Shown here one piece after another: positions 43,973-53,876 of a stretch of DNA of 64,000 bases (positions within the stretch are counted from its first letter, which is position 1; every line of letters begins with the position of its first letter). The notes below the pieces were generated by a model, which had not been told where the DNA came from, made no database searches, and saw only the letters and a list, made by a program, of their open reading frames with translations. A program made the translations under genes and the position numbers. Origin of the DNA: Phragmitibacter sp965284365 (GTDB lineage Bacteria > Verrucomicrobiota > Verrucomicrobiia > Verrucomicrobiales > Verrucomicrobiaceae); assembly GCA_965284365.1 (NCBI GenBank), contig OZ260079.1, positions 4,464,001 through 4,528,000 on the forward strand, read 5' to 3'.

Positions 43973-44965
43973 TTACTGGAACTTCACATCGACCTTCGGC
44001 AGCAGCGCCTTGATCTTGGCCTGCGTCTCAGCTGGGTAACCCTGGGGCCGATTGATGAGTTTCAGTTCCTTGAGAAAGGCGAACGATTGCAACTGCGGCA
44101 GACGTTCATCTGGCAGAAGCAATCCGCCAATCTCAAGCTGTTCCAAGTGCGTGAGGCCGGCAGCAATCTTTAATCCCTCGTCGGTTAATTCATTACAATG
44201 CGTCAGTGTGAGCCGGCGCAGAGTGGGTATTTCTTTGCAAGCCGCAATTCCTTCCGGCGCATCCAATCCATCACCAAGTTGAAGGTATTCGATCGGCAGC
44301 GTTTTGAGATTGGCAAGGCAGGCGGGCGTCGCGTTTTTTGTTCCAAGCTCCAGTCCCTTAAGCTTGGTAAGCTTCGCGAGATTCGGTGCGCCTGCGTCCG
44401 TGAATTTCGCATGGGCAAGGCTGATGCTTTCCAGATTCGGTAGATGCTCACAAAGTTGCTTCAACCCTTCATCGTCAATGCTGCTGCCACGATGACTCAC
44501 CTTCGTGACCTTCGTCCAGCCCGCACACTTCGCGTAAGCGCGCCCCGTCATTGCCGTGCCTACAAAGGAAAAGGACTCGAGATTCGTTAATCCCGCCAGC
44601 TTCTCCATACCGGCGTCAGTGAGCTTCCCGTTGTTCGTGAAGCGCAACGACTTGAGGTTTGTCAGCTTGCCGATTGGCGCGATCCATTCATCGTTGGCTT
44701 TGGTCGAGATGACATTGAGAGACTCCAGGGTGGTGATGTGTCCCAGATGCTCAAAGAAAGCCGCATCATAGGGATCTTCCGTGCGGTGATCATGTGGACC
44801 CGTATTGGGCACGGCCAAATCGACGAGCTTCAGGCTTTGCCCGTCTGTCGTCATTTCCACCTTGCCCTTCGCGCCCTCCACAATGCGTTTTACTGCTTCG
44901 ACGTGAGGATCAAGTGCCAGAGCCGATGCACAGAACATCGGAAATAGTGCGAGTGTGAGTTTCAT
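43973..44965 (-). CDS. Secreted leucine-rich repeat protein
   Basis: 330 residues. Signal peptide (LALFPMFCASALA). Eight or nine LRRs of the 'LTNLxxLxLxxxxLTDAGMxxL' type (KLTNLKSLRFTNNGKLTDAG, HLPNLESISLAHAKFTDAGA, LTHCNELTDEGLKIAAGLTH). LRR proteins of this kind are abundant in Planctomycetes/Verrucomicrobia and mediate protein contacts. Third gene in the 48.8-42.5 kb operon. Confidence 0.85.
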   Translation of the reverse strand: MKLTLALFPMFCASALALDPHVEAVKRIVEGAKGKVEMTTDGQSLKLVDLAVPNTGPHDHRTEDPYDAAFFEHLGHITTLESLNVISTKANDEWIAPIGKLTNLKSLRFTNNGKLTDAGMEKLAGLTNLESFSFVGTAMTGRAYAKCAGWTKVTKVSHRGSSIDDEGLKQLCEHLPNLESISLAHAKFTDAGAPNLAKLTKLKGLELGTKNATPACLANLKTLPIEYLQLGDGLDAPEGIAACKEIPTLRRLTLTHCNELTDEGLKIAAGLTHLEQLEIGGLLLPDERLPQLQSFAFLKELKLINRPQGYPAETQAKIKALLPKVDVKFQ

Positions 44966-44985
44966 GCTGAGCGGGAATTCAATTC

Positions 44986-46380
44986 TTAAACGATCTCGCT
45001 GACAGGACCGAGGCTATCGACGAACTTTTCCGCGTTGACCTCCATCTTTTGGAGCATCGTCACCATGACGTTGCTCAGGCGGGCCTTCTCATCCTTGGGC
45101 TTGCCGCAAAGAGACTTCCATTCGTCGTAGCTCAGCGTGTAGTCCTCTTTCAGGTGCGGACGATTGTAGTCGATATGCTGACCGTGTTTCAGGCCGAGGT
45201 TCTTGCCGCCGGCCAGAAGGATCGGCAGGTTGCTGTTGCTATGACTGTGGCCGTAACTCATGCCGCTGCCAAAGAGGATCATGGTGCGATCCAGCAAGGC
45301 TTCGTCGCCGTCCTTTACCGCCCGGAGCTCGTCCAGGAAGTGCGCGAATTGTTGCATGATAAAGGCATCGCTGCGCGCCAGACGATCCAACACAAGCGGA
45401 TCGCCGTTGTGGTGAGAAAGGTTGTGGCGCGCCTGAGTAATTTGAATTTCAGGAATAGCCAGACCATTGCCTTCACTGCCGTTCATATAGGTGACGACGC
45501 GTGTCATATCCGTGCGCAAGGCCAGCACGATCAGATCGAACATGGTGCGCCAGTATTCGCCCGCCTGGGCTTTGGAGACATCGCGCTTGAATGGCGCAGC
45601 ATGCTTCGGATCCACCACAGGCTTCGGCACATCCAGCCAGGATTCCAGGCGCTCGGTGCGTTGCTCCACATCGCGCACCGCGTGCAGATACTCGTCCAGT
45701 TTGGTACGATCATCCGTGCCCAGAGCAAGGCGCAGAGACTTGGCATTCCCTAGTACTGCATCCAGTACGCTGCGACGTTTGGTGAAGCGCTTCCGCTGCT
45801 CTTCAATGCCACCGGCTTCCTCGCCAAAGAGGCGATCAAACACACGGCGGGGATTGTCATCCGCTGGAAGGGGAACTCCATCGCGCGAATAGGAGAGGCA
45901 ATCGCCATTGCGGCCACCAGAGGCGATGGAAAGCTCCAGTGACGGCATGCGCGTCTGCGTACCGGTGACCTCCGCCATGAGCTGATCCACCGAGACGGAA
46001 TTCACGTACTTGCGCCCACTTTGCGCATCGATCTTCGCCCCGGTCAGCCAAGTCTCCGCGCAGACATGCGCCTGGCCGATCCCATTGGGGTGATGCAAGC
46101 CGCTGAACACGGTGAAATCTTCGCGATGCTTTTCCAACGGCTTCAGAGAAGGGGACAAATCATATCCGCGGCCTGATTTCTTGCATTGCCAGGCCATGCC
46201 GTTAACACCATTCGGAATGTAAACGAACACGCTGCGACGTGGCTTGCTGGCTACTACAGCGGCAGCGGCGGCGCGCAACGGCATCATGGCATCGAGGAAA
46301 GGCAGAGCTACCGTGGCGCCGAGTCCCTTCAGAAGATGACGGCGATTCAGGAGCCAGCGTTGAGATTGAATGTTGGACAT
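44986..46380 (-). CDS. DUF1552 secreted protein
   Basis: 464 residues. Tat-like leader (LNRRHLLKGLGATVALPFLD). DUF1552 pattern: RRSVFVYIPNGVNG, FTVFSGLHHPNGIGQAHVCA, SVSVDQLMAE, SYSRDGVPLPADDNPRRVFD, MTRVVTYMNGSEGN and MILFGSGMSYGHSHSNSNLP, LAGG. Always found next to a DUF1592-type cytochrome protein in this phylum, 13 bases downstream here. The biochemical role is not established; periplasmic. Confidence 0.92.
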   Translation of the reverse strand: MSNIQSQRWLLNRRHLLKGLGATVALPFLDAMMPLRAAAAAVVASKPRRSVFVYIPNGVNGMAWQCKKSGRGYDLSPSLKPLEKHREDFTVFSGLHHPNGIGQAHVCAETWLTGAKIDAQSGRKYVNSVSVDQLMAEVTGTQTRMPSLELSIASGGRNGDCLSYSRDGVPLPADDNPRRVFDRLFGEEAGGIEEQRKRFTKRRSVLDAVLGNAKSLRLALGTDDRTKLDEYLHAVRDVEQRTERLESWLDVPKPVVDPKHAAPFKRDVSKAQAGEYWRTMFDLIVLALRTDMTRVVTYMNGSEGNGLAIPEIQITQARHNLSHHNGDPLVLDRLARSDAFIMQQFAHFLDELRAVKDGDEALLDRTMILFGSGMSYGHSHSNSNLPILLAGGKNLGLKHGQHIDYNRPHLKEDYTLSYDEWKSLCGKPKDEKARLSNVMVTMLQKMEVNAEKFVDSLGPVSEIV

Positions 46381-46393
46381 GGCGAATGGGTGG

Positions 46394-48802
46394 TTAGCGT
46401 CTCAAAAAGAGCGGACTGGTGACGAAAGATTCAATGACGGAAAGTAACTGGTAATCATTCTTCTTTGCGGTGGCCACCACCTGCTGAAGTTCTTCGCGAT
46501 CAGAAAACGTCATCCCACGACGCATGGCGTAGGTGGCGAGTTTCTCAGTGAAGGCCGTGGCAAACTTGTCTTCGTCGGCGAGCAGGATTTGGCGAAGCTC
46601 CGCGGAGTCGGTGAACTTCCGGCCGTCTGGTAGCACGCCGCTGGGATCGAGCGTGGGATTGGCCCCAGTGCCGTCGCGCACGGTCTCAACCGTGCGCCAG
46701 CGTCCGATGGCGTCGTAGTTATCAAAAGCAACACCCAGCGGGTCGATCTTGTTGTGGCAGGACATGCAGTTCGGGTCAGACCGATGCAACTCCAGCTTCT
46801 CGCGCACGGTGGATTTCTTCTCGTTTGGTGCCGGTGTATTCAGCGCAGGCACATTCGCTGGCGGCGGTGGCGGTGGCTTGCCGATGATGGACTCCAGAAT
46901 CCAAACGCCACGATGCACCGGGCGATGTCGAGTGCCATCAGAGCTAAGACTGAGAATGGATGCCTGCGTTAGCAGCCCACCGCGATGCTGATCCGGCTTC
47001 AAAGCGACACGTTGCAGCTTGTCACCGCGAATGCCTTCAATGCCGTAGTGCTCAGCCAGGCGTTCGTTCAGCATCGTCCAGTCAGAGTCCAGGAATTCTC
47101 GCAGATGACCATTACGCCGCAGCATTTCACCAAAAAACCCGACCGTTTCCGCGATCATGCTGCCTTCCAGATTCTCATCATATTCGGGATACAGCGCCTT
47201 GTCAGGCGCGAACATGCCCACCTTGCGCAGCTGCAGCCACTCTCGCGGAAAGCTTCGGGCAAAAGCCTCACTCCGCGAATCCGCCAGCATCCTCTTCAGT
47301 TGACCGCGCAATACATCCGGCTGATGCAGAGTGCCACTTTTCGCCAAGCTCAGCAGCTTTTCATCCGGCATGGTGCTCCAAAGGAAATAGGAAAGGCGAG
47401 AGGCCAGTTCCCAGTCGCTCAATTCCTGCCGGGTTTTCGTGAGTTCACCTTGCTGGAGATAAAGGAAGCTATCCGAGCAAAGCACCGCCACCAGCGAACC
47501 GCGAATCGCTTGCTCAAAGCTTTCGCCCAGTTTGGTGGACTGCTCAAAGGGGCCCATAAGTTGCTCCACCTCGGCAGGCTGCACCGGACGACGCCAGGCA
47601 CGCTCGGCAAATTTCCCGATGACCTCGCGCGGGTCCTTGCTCACAAAGATGCTCTGATGCGCCTTCGTCGGCCAGGATTCTACCAAGGGCCCATCCCAAT
47701 CAATCGAGTCAATGATCAACGTGGGTTGAATGGGGTTGAAGTCATCATCAGTCAGCTTGAGTTGCCAAGGCACGCGGCTCTTCATCGTGGTGAAGGCATT
47801 TGGGGTGCCACTGTGGCGCGACTGACGGCCTTCGGGATTCGGTCCGGGCACGGAATTGATGACACGCACCGGATAGGTGCCTTCTGTGAGATGCACTCGT
47901 GCTTCAATCGTGACCGGCCTGTCTTCCGCCGCGTCCACGTCCTGCTCAATAATGGTCTTGTCCACCACCGGCATGTAAAGCTTCAAACGTGGTGCCCGCC
48001 CGCCTACTGCGCGCAATCCGCTCAGCTTCACGCGGACAATGTAGTCGCCGGTATGCTTGACCTGAATCTTCCAGGTGTCCGTTGTATAGTTATTCGGCAC
48101 GATCTCGATCCGCACCTTGTCCGCGATACCACGCGCTGCGTATTCCTCTTGGAAGTTCTTCCACCGGAAGTCAAATGCGCCCCAATGGATCAACTCACGT
48201 TTTGGCTCAGTCCCCAGCGACAATGCTTCATCGAGGATGGCATCCGCAGCTGCCACATACTTCTCCACATGGAACGGGGATAGCGTCATGGCCGCGCCGA
48301 TGCGCTCAAAGCCATGCCAATCCGGATCTTCCGGAAGACCAGTCGGACCTTTCGCGTCAAAGTTTACGCCGAGCAAATCGCGGATTGTATTCGCGTACTC
48401 ATCACGGGACAGCTTCAGGAAGGTCACGCGTTCACCAGATGATTGCCGCACGACTTCTGCCTCACGCAGTTGGGCTGCGATCCAGTCCGCCACGCGGGAG
48501 ATTTCTTCCGGCTTTGGCTGCGGCTCATCTTCCGGCGGCATGTCTCCGGAGATGACGCGGTTCATGATTTCCTCCCAGTGCGCCATGATCTTCGGCGAGC
48601 GGGGATCAATGGTCAGCGTATCCACGCGCAGATCGCCCTTTTGTTTCTTCTCGCCGTGGCAGCTATTGCAGTGCTGGGAGAAAAACGGTTTCACCGCCTT
48701 TTCGAAATCGAAGGAGTCCGTAGCTTCGGCAGCCATGGCGCTGCTAGCCGCCAGCGAGAGCGAAGCGGTGCATAGCGAAACAAAAGGAAAGCGGAAGGTC
48801 AT
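46394..48802 (-). CDS. DUF1592-type cytochrome c-like protein
   Basis: 802 residues. Signal peptide, then a heme-binding CNSCHGEK (PSCyt-like). Following domains in order are DUF1587 (about 115-180, SRDEYANTIRDLLGVNF), DUF1595/DUF1592 (about 395-590, FAERAWRRPVQPAEVEQLMG), DUF1588 (HRGVWILESIIGKPPPPPPA) and DUF1585 (DPSGVLPDGRKFTDSAELRQ). A second CxxCH (CMSCHNKIDPLGVAFDNYD) sits in DUF1588. This multidomain protein is characteristic of Planctomycetes and Verrucomicrobia. First gene of the operon; divergent from the histidine kinase. Confidence 0.93.
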   Translation of the reverse strand: MTFRFPFVSLCTASLSLAASSAMAAEATDSFDFEKAVKPFFSQHCNSCHGEKKQKGDLRVDTLTIDPRSPKIMAHWEEIMNRVISGDMPPEDEPQPKPEEISRVADWIAAQLREAEVVRQSSGERVTFLKLSRDEYANTIRDLLGVNFDAKGPTGLPEDPDWHGFERIGAAMTLSPFHVEKYVAAADAILDEALSLGTEPKRELIHWGAFDFRWKNFQEEYAARGIADKVRIEIVPNNYTTDTWKIQVKHTGDYIVRVKLSGLRAVGGRAPRLKLYMPVVDKTIIEQDVDAAEDRPVTIEARVHLTEGTYPVRVINSVPGPNPEGRQSRHSGTPNAFTTMKSRVPWQLKLTDDDFNPIQPTLIIDSIDWDGPLVESWPTKAHQSIFVSKDPREVIGKFAERAWRRPVQPAEVEQLMGPFEQSTKLGESFEQAIRGSLVAVLCSDSFLYLQQGELTKTRQELSDWELASRLSYFLWSTMPDEKLLSLAKSGTLHQPDVLRGQLKRMLADSRSEAFARSFPREWLQLRKVGMFAPDKALYPEYDENLEGSMIAETVGFFGEMLRRNGHLREFLDSDWTMLNERLAEHYGIEGIRGDKLQRVALKPDQHRGGLLTQASILSLSSDGTRHRPVHRGVWILESIIGKPPPPPPANVPALNTPAPNEKKSTVREKLELHRSDPNCMSCHNKIDPLGVAFDNYDAIGRWRTVETVRDGTGANPTLDPSGVLPDGRKFTDSAELRQILLADEDKFATAFTEKLATYAMRRGMTFSDREELQQVVATAKKNDYQLLSVIESFVTSPLFLRR

Positions 48803-48933
48803 GGATGGGTGAGAAAGATACGCCTTGCGGCTGTCTTCCTAGCGGTCACCTACCCACGAGTTCTCGGGGGGCAGCGCGCCCGGTGTTCGCAGTGGCGTCC
48901 CCTTGGCGTCGCGGGTAGGATGGGACTCTTAGC

Positions 48934-50925
48934 ATGAATCCTCACACCGCCCGCCTCTGTTTTTGCCTCGCCCTGTCGTGGCTGGCTGGCGGGGTAATGC
49001 GGGCCGATGCTGAGGATTCTCTGACATCACTCATTCCCGAAATGCGGGCTTTGCAAGCGGAGCGCCGAGGTCTCGAGGATCGTTTGGCTGCCCTGCCTCC
49101 GGCCCCACCGGTGCAACTAACCCAACGGCTGGGGTGGCACAGCGATTATTCTTCATCTGCGGAGAAGGCAGAGTGGGTTGAACTGAACCTCGGTCAGGCG
49201 CAGAAGATTGACTCAGTAGTGCTCATCGCGCCGCCGCCAAACGGGGGTTCCGTCAGCGCGGGTTATGGCTTTCCGCGCCGCTTCTACGTGGAGTTGTTGG
49301 GTGAGGGCGAAGACAATCGTCGCACGATCATCGCCGACTTCACGGCCCAGGACTTTTCGAATCCCGGACTGCTTCCGGTGGTGATCGATGCCAAAGGACG
49401 CCTCGGTCAGAAAGTTCGTATCACGGCCACACGCCTCTATGGCGAGCAGGGGCGCCTCTTTTTCGCGTTGGGGGAAGTGATGTTGATGCAAGGTAATCAG
49501 AACCTTGGTGCCCGGCTCGAGGCCATCGGTCCGGGTGCTGTAATGGCCAGCAGCAGTCAGGGAACAAGACCCGACTGGGGGCGTATCAATCTCGTGGATG
49601 GTCATTCCGTGCTTGGTCCACCGCTCGGCACGCAGCCGAGTCATACCTTGGGCTTCCGCAGCCTGCCCAAGAGCGAGAGCAAGCTCCTGAACAATCCCTG
49701 GGTCGAGATCGACCTTGGCGATGTGCGGCAGATCGATGCCATCAGGCTCTTCCCCGCGCATCCACCGCAGTTCGCCCACAGCCATGGTTATGGATTTCCC
49801 GTGAGCTATCAGATTGAGCTGCGAGAAGAAGACAATGAGGATCCGCGCATCCTGCCTGCGCCCCAATCCGGCGGCTACAATGCCTTGCCGGGAGACAATG
49901 TCGTCACCATCATCAGTGGCCATCGCGCCCGATATGTGCGGCTCAATGTGCTGGAGCCTCATGTCAGCAATGGCAGCGCCGTACTGGCCATGGCTGAGAT
50001 GCAGATCGTGTCTGACGGGAAGAATATCGCCAGCCGCAGTGATGTCGCTTCACCTGACTCGACCGACGACAAAGGGTGGTCCCGAGAGGCTCTTGTGGAC
50101 GGTTTTGCGAGTGGAGCAGACATCATCGAATGGCCGGGGTGGCTGGCCGGACTCTCGGAACGCCGGGAGGTGATGCAAAAGCTCGCGTTACTTGAAACCA
50201 AGCGATCCACAATCCTGCAGTGGTGGAAGCGCATTGGCGTCGGCGCGCTGGTGGGATTGGCCGTCTTTGGTGTGGTGGTAGTGATGGTCGTATCGCAGAG
50301 GCGGCGCCGCGCTCGTCTTGCCGAGATGGAAGCGCTGCGGCTGCGCATCGCCCAGGATTTACATGATGAAATTGGCAGCAGTCTGGGAAGCATTTCACTC
50401 ATCGCTCAAGACGTCCTGGCCGAAGGGAGCCAGTCTGCATCGGCACGGGAAGATCTCATGGAGATCAAAGACATAGCCGATGAAACGGTGAGCGCGATGC
50501 GCGACATCACGAGGCTACTGCAAAGCGAACGGTATGGCAGCGGGGACCTTGCCGCGGTGATGCGTGAGACCACCACACGCATGCTCCACGGAATCAGGCA
50601 TACCATCTCGCTCGAAGAAGACTCGAGTCATGTTCCGCTGCCCGTGGATCGGCAGCGCGACTTGATTCTTGTTTTGAAAGAAGCGCTTCATAACATCACG
50701 CGCCATGCTGCGGCGACTCAGGTGGATATCAAGCTCGCACGTCTTCCTTCTGATCTCGTCCTCACGGTCAGCGATAATGGTCGCGGCTTCGATACCACCG
50801 CGACGACCTCCGGCATGGGCTTGACCAACCTGCGACGCCGGGCAGCGAAGCACCATGGCACCGCTGATATCACTTCCACCCCGCAAGGCACCTCATTGAC
50901 CCTTACCCTTCCACTCCATGCCTGA
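48934..50925 (+). CDS. Sensor histidine kinase with discoidin-like sensor repeats
   Basis: 663 residues. Signal peptide, then two F5/8 type C (discoidin-like) domains at about 60-195 and 215-370 (AEWVELNLGQAQKIDSVVLI; NPWVEIDLGDVRQIDAIRLF) that should face outside. One membrane segment near 436-456. The cytoplasmic part is a HisKA_3 kinase with phospho-acceptor His477 in LRIAQDLHDEIGSSLGSISL and a HATPase with DNGRGFD and GMGLTNLRRRA. Ends 8 bases inside the response regulator gene, so the pair is cotranscribed. The ligand is probably a carbohydrate; it may control the divergent DUF1592 operon. Confidence 0.9.
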   Translation: MNPHTARLCFCLALSWLAGGVMRADAEDSLTSLIPEMRALQAERRGLEDRLAALPPAPPVQLTQRLGWHSDYSSSAEKAEWVELNLGQAQKIDSVVLIAPPPNGGSVSAGYGFPRRFYVELLGEGEDNRRTIIADFTAQDFSNPGLLPVVIDAKGRLGQKVRITATRLYGEQGRLFFALGEVMLMQGNQNLGARLEAIGPGAVMASSSQGTRPDWGRINLVDGHSVLGPPLGTQPSHTLGFRSLPKSESKLLNNPWVEIDLGDVRQIDAIRLFPAHPPQFAHSHGYGFPVSYQIELREEDNEDPRILPAPQSGGYNALPGDNVVTIISGHRARYVRLNVLEPHVSNGSAVLAMAEMQIVSDGKNIASRSDVASPDSTDDKGWSREALVDGFASGADIIEWPGWLAGLSERREVMQKLALLETKRSTILQWWKRIGVGALVGLAVFGVVVVMVVSQRRRRARLAEMEALRLRIAQDLHDEIGSSLGSISLIAQDVLAEGSQSASAREDLMEIKDIADETVSAMRDITRLLQSERYGSGDLAAVMRETTTRMLHGIRHTISLEEDSSHVPLPVDRQRDLILVLKEALHNITRHAAATQVDIKLARLPSDLVLTVSDNGRGFDTTATTSGMGLTNLRRRAAKHHGTADITSTPQGTSLTLTLPLHA

Positions 50926-51568
50926 TCCCATTCCTGTTTGGCTCATTGAAGATCACAAGACTTATGGCGAGCGTCTCGCACGTGCCCTGAACCGCGTTGA
51001 AGGCATCACCTGTACGCAACGCTTTACTGCCTGTGAAGATGCCTTTGCTGCGTTGACGGCTAGTCAGGCTCCGCGTGTCCTGCTGCTCGATGTTGGTCTG
51101 CCCGGTGTCAGTGGCATCGACGGCATTGCCCGGCTGCGCCAACTCGCCCCGCAGATGGCGATTGTGATCCTCACGGTGTTTGAAGAGGACGACAAGATTT
51201 TCAAAGCCATCTGTGCCGGCGCCGTTGGCTACCTGTTAAAGACTTCCAGCACGGATGACATTGCTGATGCCATCCGGAGTGCGGCCAGCGGTGGTTCGCC
51301 AATCAATCCCACTATTGCCCGCCGTGTGTTGGACATGTTTTCCAAGGCCAACACCGCAACACAAAAAGACTACGGCCTAACCCCACGTGAAAGTGATATC
51401 CTGAAGCTTCTCGTCGCTGGCAGCACCATCAAAGACGCAGCCGCCCAACTCGGCATCGGCTACTACACGGCTGACGAATACATCCGCAGCGTCTATGAGA
51501 AGCTTCAAGTCCGCTCCCGCGGTAGCGCCATTGCGAAGGCTGTAAAGGAAGGCTTGGTCAGAGACTGA
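50918..51568 (+). CDS. NarL/LuxR-family response regulator
   Basis: 216 residues. Receiver domain with acidic pair at the start (LIEDHKT), phospho-acceptor Asp58 in VLLLDVGLPG and the conserved Lys in GYLLKTSS. C-terminal LuxR-type HTH: LTPRESDILKLLVAGSTIKD, ... ADEYIRSVYEKLQVRSR. Partner of the overlapping kinase gene; a DNA-binding activator. Confidence 0.93.
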   Translation: MPDPIPVWLIEDHKTYGERLARALNRVEGITCTQRFTACEDAFAALTASQAPRVLLLDVGLPGVSGIDGIARLRQLAPQMAIVILTVFEEDDKIFKAICAGAVGYLLKTSSTDDIADAIRSAASGGSPINPTIARRVLDMFSKANTATQKDYGLTPRESDILKLLVAGSTIKDAAAQLGIGYYTADEYIRSVYEKLQVRSRGSAIAKAVKEGLVRD

Positions 51569-51634
51569 AGCGCGCACCAGTGAGCCCGCCACGGATGCAC
51601 GCTAAGGCGTTCGTCTGACCGTCATTGCGCCCGC

Positions 51635-51709
51635 TCAATAGAGCCCAAACAGTTTCAGGACGACGACGATAACGACAATGACTCCGATGATGTAGAATAT
51701 ATTATTCAT
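51635..51709 (-). CDS. 24-residue membrane peptide
   Basis: MNNIFYIIGVIVVIVVVL followed by KLFGLY and TGA. One transmembrane helix with almost no other residues. Short single-helix proteins of this pattern (IFYIIGVIVVI) recur in Proteobacteria and Verrucomicrobia, usually unannotated. It lies between convergent genes and has no clear ribosome site. Confidence 0.6.
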   Translation of the reverse strand: MNNIFYIIGVIVVIVVVLKLFGLY

Positions 51710-51782
51710 GAGTTGTGCCTGTGATTCGCTCTGGCGATTGGAGTCACGTGTACGCCAGTGCATTTTGCTGAAATTGGTTAGG

Positions 51783-53054
51783 TCAGCGGGCGGGGAGCTT
51801 CAACGGTGAAATGTCACCTCCCAGCGATTGCAACACGCCACGCCAGAAGGCATAACGCTCGGCAGCGTAGGCGGGGTCCGTGGGGGAGCGGTTCGCGGCG
51901 GTCTGGGCAATGACAATGCCTGAGGCGGGTTGGACGAGGATGAACTGGCCGTAGATGCCGATCATGGCGAAGGTGCGCTCGGCGAAAGGCAGGAGCCAGA
52001 ATTGATAGCCGTAGCCGAAGAAGGGCGTGGCAATCGTAGGCCTGAAAGCATGGGGTTGTTGGGCAGGATCGGTGGCTTCCAGGAGATAGTCTTTTGGAAC
52101 GATTTGATGGCCCTCCCAAAAGCCATCGTTCGCGAGCATCAAAGCGAGGCGGCCATAGTCGCGCAGGGTGGCATTGAAGCGGCCATCGGCTTGTTCGTGA
52201 CCATCGGAGGCGAGGTTCCAGGCCGCGTCAGCTTGGGGGCTTAAAGGTTGCCATAACCATTCAGAAGTGAGCGATGCCATGTCCCGGCCAGTGGCACGAG
52301 TGAGCACATAACCAAGGGCGGCAGTTTCAGAAGAGCAATACACAAATTTCTCGCCAGCGGGTGCGAGGCGTTCGTTGAAACTCGCGAGTGCTTGAAGTGG
52401 CGTTTCTTTGCTACGGCCTGCTTCGGCGGCGAAGAGTCGGGCACTTTCCGACTCCTTGCTTGTGTAGTCTTCAATGAACTTCACGCCGGAACTCATGCGG
52501 AGTAGTTGCCGGATGGTGGTGCTGCCGTAGGCGGTGCCTTTGAGTTCAGTCACGTATTTTTCTGCTCGATCGTCAAGGGAGGGGATAATGCCTTTGGAGT
52601 GCGCAATGCCGATAAGCAGTGAGGTGATGCTCTTCGCCATGGAGAAGGAGAGAAAGCGGTGGTCAGCGGTGCGGCCGTAGCGGTAATGCTCCGCTACGAT
52701 CTGGCTATCTTTGAAGATGAGAAGTCCGGTGACACGCTGACGTTCCAGATAGTCATCGAGAGTCAGGTTGGCACCTTTGAATTGATAGGTGATCTTTGTG
52801 GGGGCACCGGGTGGGAGATAGGAGATAGGAGTTTCGCCGCGCCACACGGGGTGGGTGGGCAGGATCTTGTCAGTGTTGCTGAAGCTGCCCACCTTGAACT
52901 GCTCCGTGAACATGCTGGCAGCGGTGCCGATGGGGTATTCGGCGGCCTTTCCGAGCGAGGCTTCATCAGGCTCGGCGTGGCCTGTGAGGGGCCGCAAGAG
53001 CAACATGAGGCAGCAGAGCCAACACAGCGTTTTTGGATGGCCGGGCGCTAGCAT
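51783..53054 (-). CDS. Beta-lactamase-fold serine hydrolase
   Basis: 423 residues. Signal peptide (LCCLMLLLRPLTGHA). Class C / esterase-type motifs: catalytic FLSFSMAKSITSLLIG (SxxK), YCSSETAALGYVL (the Tyr of YxN/S) and a GYGYQFWLLP region. These exported proteins are usually esterases or peptidases rather than antibiotic-resistance enzymes. Single-gene unit convergent with the response regulator. Confidence 0.88.
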   Translation of the reverse strand: MLAPGHPKTLCWLCCLMLLLRPLTGHAEPDEASLGKAAEYPIGTAASMFTEQFKVGSFSNTDKILPTHPVWRGETPISYLPPGAPTKITYQFKGANLTLDDYLERQRVTGLLIFKDSQIVAEHYRYGRTADHRFLSFSMAKSITSLLIGIAHSKGIIPSLDDRAEKYVTELKGTAYGSTTIRQLLRMSSGVKFIEDYTSKESESARLFAAEAGRSKETPLQALASFNERLAPAGEKFVYCSSETAALGYVLTRATGRDMASLTSEWLWQPLSPQADAAWNLASDGHEQADGRFNATLRDYGRLALMLANDGFWEGHQIVPKDYLLEATDPAQQPHAFRPTIATPFFGYGYQFWLLPFAERTFAMIGIYGQFILVQPASGIVIAQTAANRSPTDPAYAAERYAFWRGVLQSLGGDISPLKLPAR

Positions 53055-53171
53055 AGGGTGGGCCAGAGGGACGCGTACCGGGCCAGAAAGGCCGCGTACT
53101 CCGCATCGGGGATGTAGGAATATCGATTATTGCGTACTAAATAGTACGCAATCGGGAATTTTTTCGCGAAT

Positions 53172-53876
53172 TCAGTTCCCGGTTTCGGGTTTGGTGGAGC
53201 CGGTGGCGAGGGGTAGGAGATCGTCTTTGGTGGCGTAAGTGAAGACTTCACGGGGCCCGCTGAAAAATCGAAGGACCACGCCGCCCATGCCGTCTGCCTG
53301 TTTAGACTTGTCTCCGTTGGCCCAATAAAAATTGGCATCCAGAAGTTGTTTGCTGATCTCTACACCAAGGGTCTTGAATTGCGCGGAGCCGCCGCGCACC
53401 ATGGATTCAAGCTTGTGGGAGCCGGCGATTTCCTTCTCCGGCATGCCGCGGCCCTTGCCGTCGTCCCGACGGCGGAAGCACCAGTAGTCCACGCGAAGAT
53501 CGGGGACAGCGCCGGAAGACAGGTTTTTGATATCCAGTTTGTAAGCCCATTTTTCCTTTTCCACGGTGACGTTGCCGTCGCGAGTTTTGACTTCGTCCAG
53601 TTTGACCTTCGTGGATCGCACTTCGAATTTGTACTGCATGTTCGTGGCGGCGAAGTCCTGAATGAACTTCTGGTCCTCGGCGGAAAACATGGTGGCGGGG
53701 ACGGTAAAGGTCTGGCCGTCGGTGGCGCGCTTCAGGGTGACTTGCCCTTGTGAGGCAGTTACAATATCGGCTTCCAATTTGCGTCCCTTGGAGTCGGTGA
53801 ATTCACGGGCGACGACGGGCAATGCGAGGCAAGTCCAAACGGTGAGCGCCAAGGTGGAAAGGGGGAGTGGTTTCAT
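53172..53876 (-). CDS. Secreted SHD1-domain protein
   Basis: 234 residues. Signal peptide, then an SHD1-like domain: REFTDSKGRKLEADIVTASQ, GQVTLKRATDGQTFTVPATM and FSAEDQKFIQ, the pattern seen in many secreted proteins of Planctomycetes/Verrucomicrobia. The rest is a beta-rich domain (YKLDIKNLSSGAVPDLRVDY). Function unknown. Confidence 0.8.
   Translation of the reverse strand: MKPLPLSTLALTVWTCLALPVVAREFTDSKGRKLEADIVTASQGQVTLKRATDGQTFTVPATMFSAEDQKFIQDFAATNMQYKFEVRSTKVKLDEVKTRDGNVTVEKEKWAYKLDIKNLSSGAVPDLRVDYWCFRRRDDGKGRGMPEKEIAGSHKLESMVRGGSAQFKTLGVEISKQLLDANFYWANGDKSKQADGMGGVVLRFFSGPREVFTYATKDDLLPLATGSTKPETGN

Noticed and set aside
46985..48283. Long open frame (432 codons) on the plus strand
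   Set aside because: It lies wholly antisense to the DUF1592 gene, which has full domain support; the frame is open only because of GC-rich codon use.
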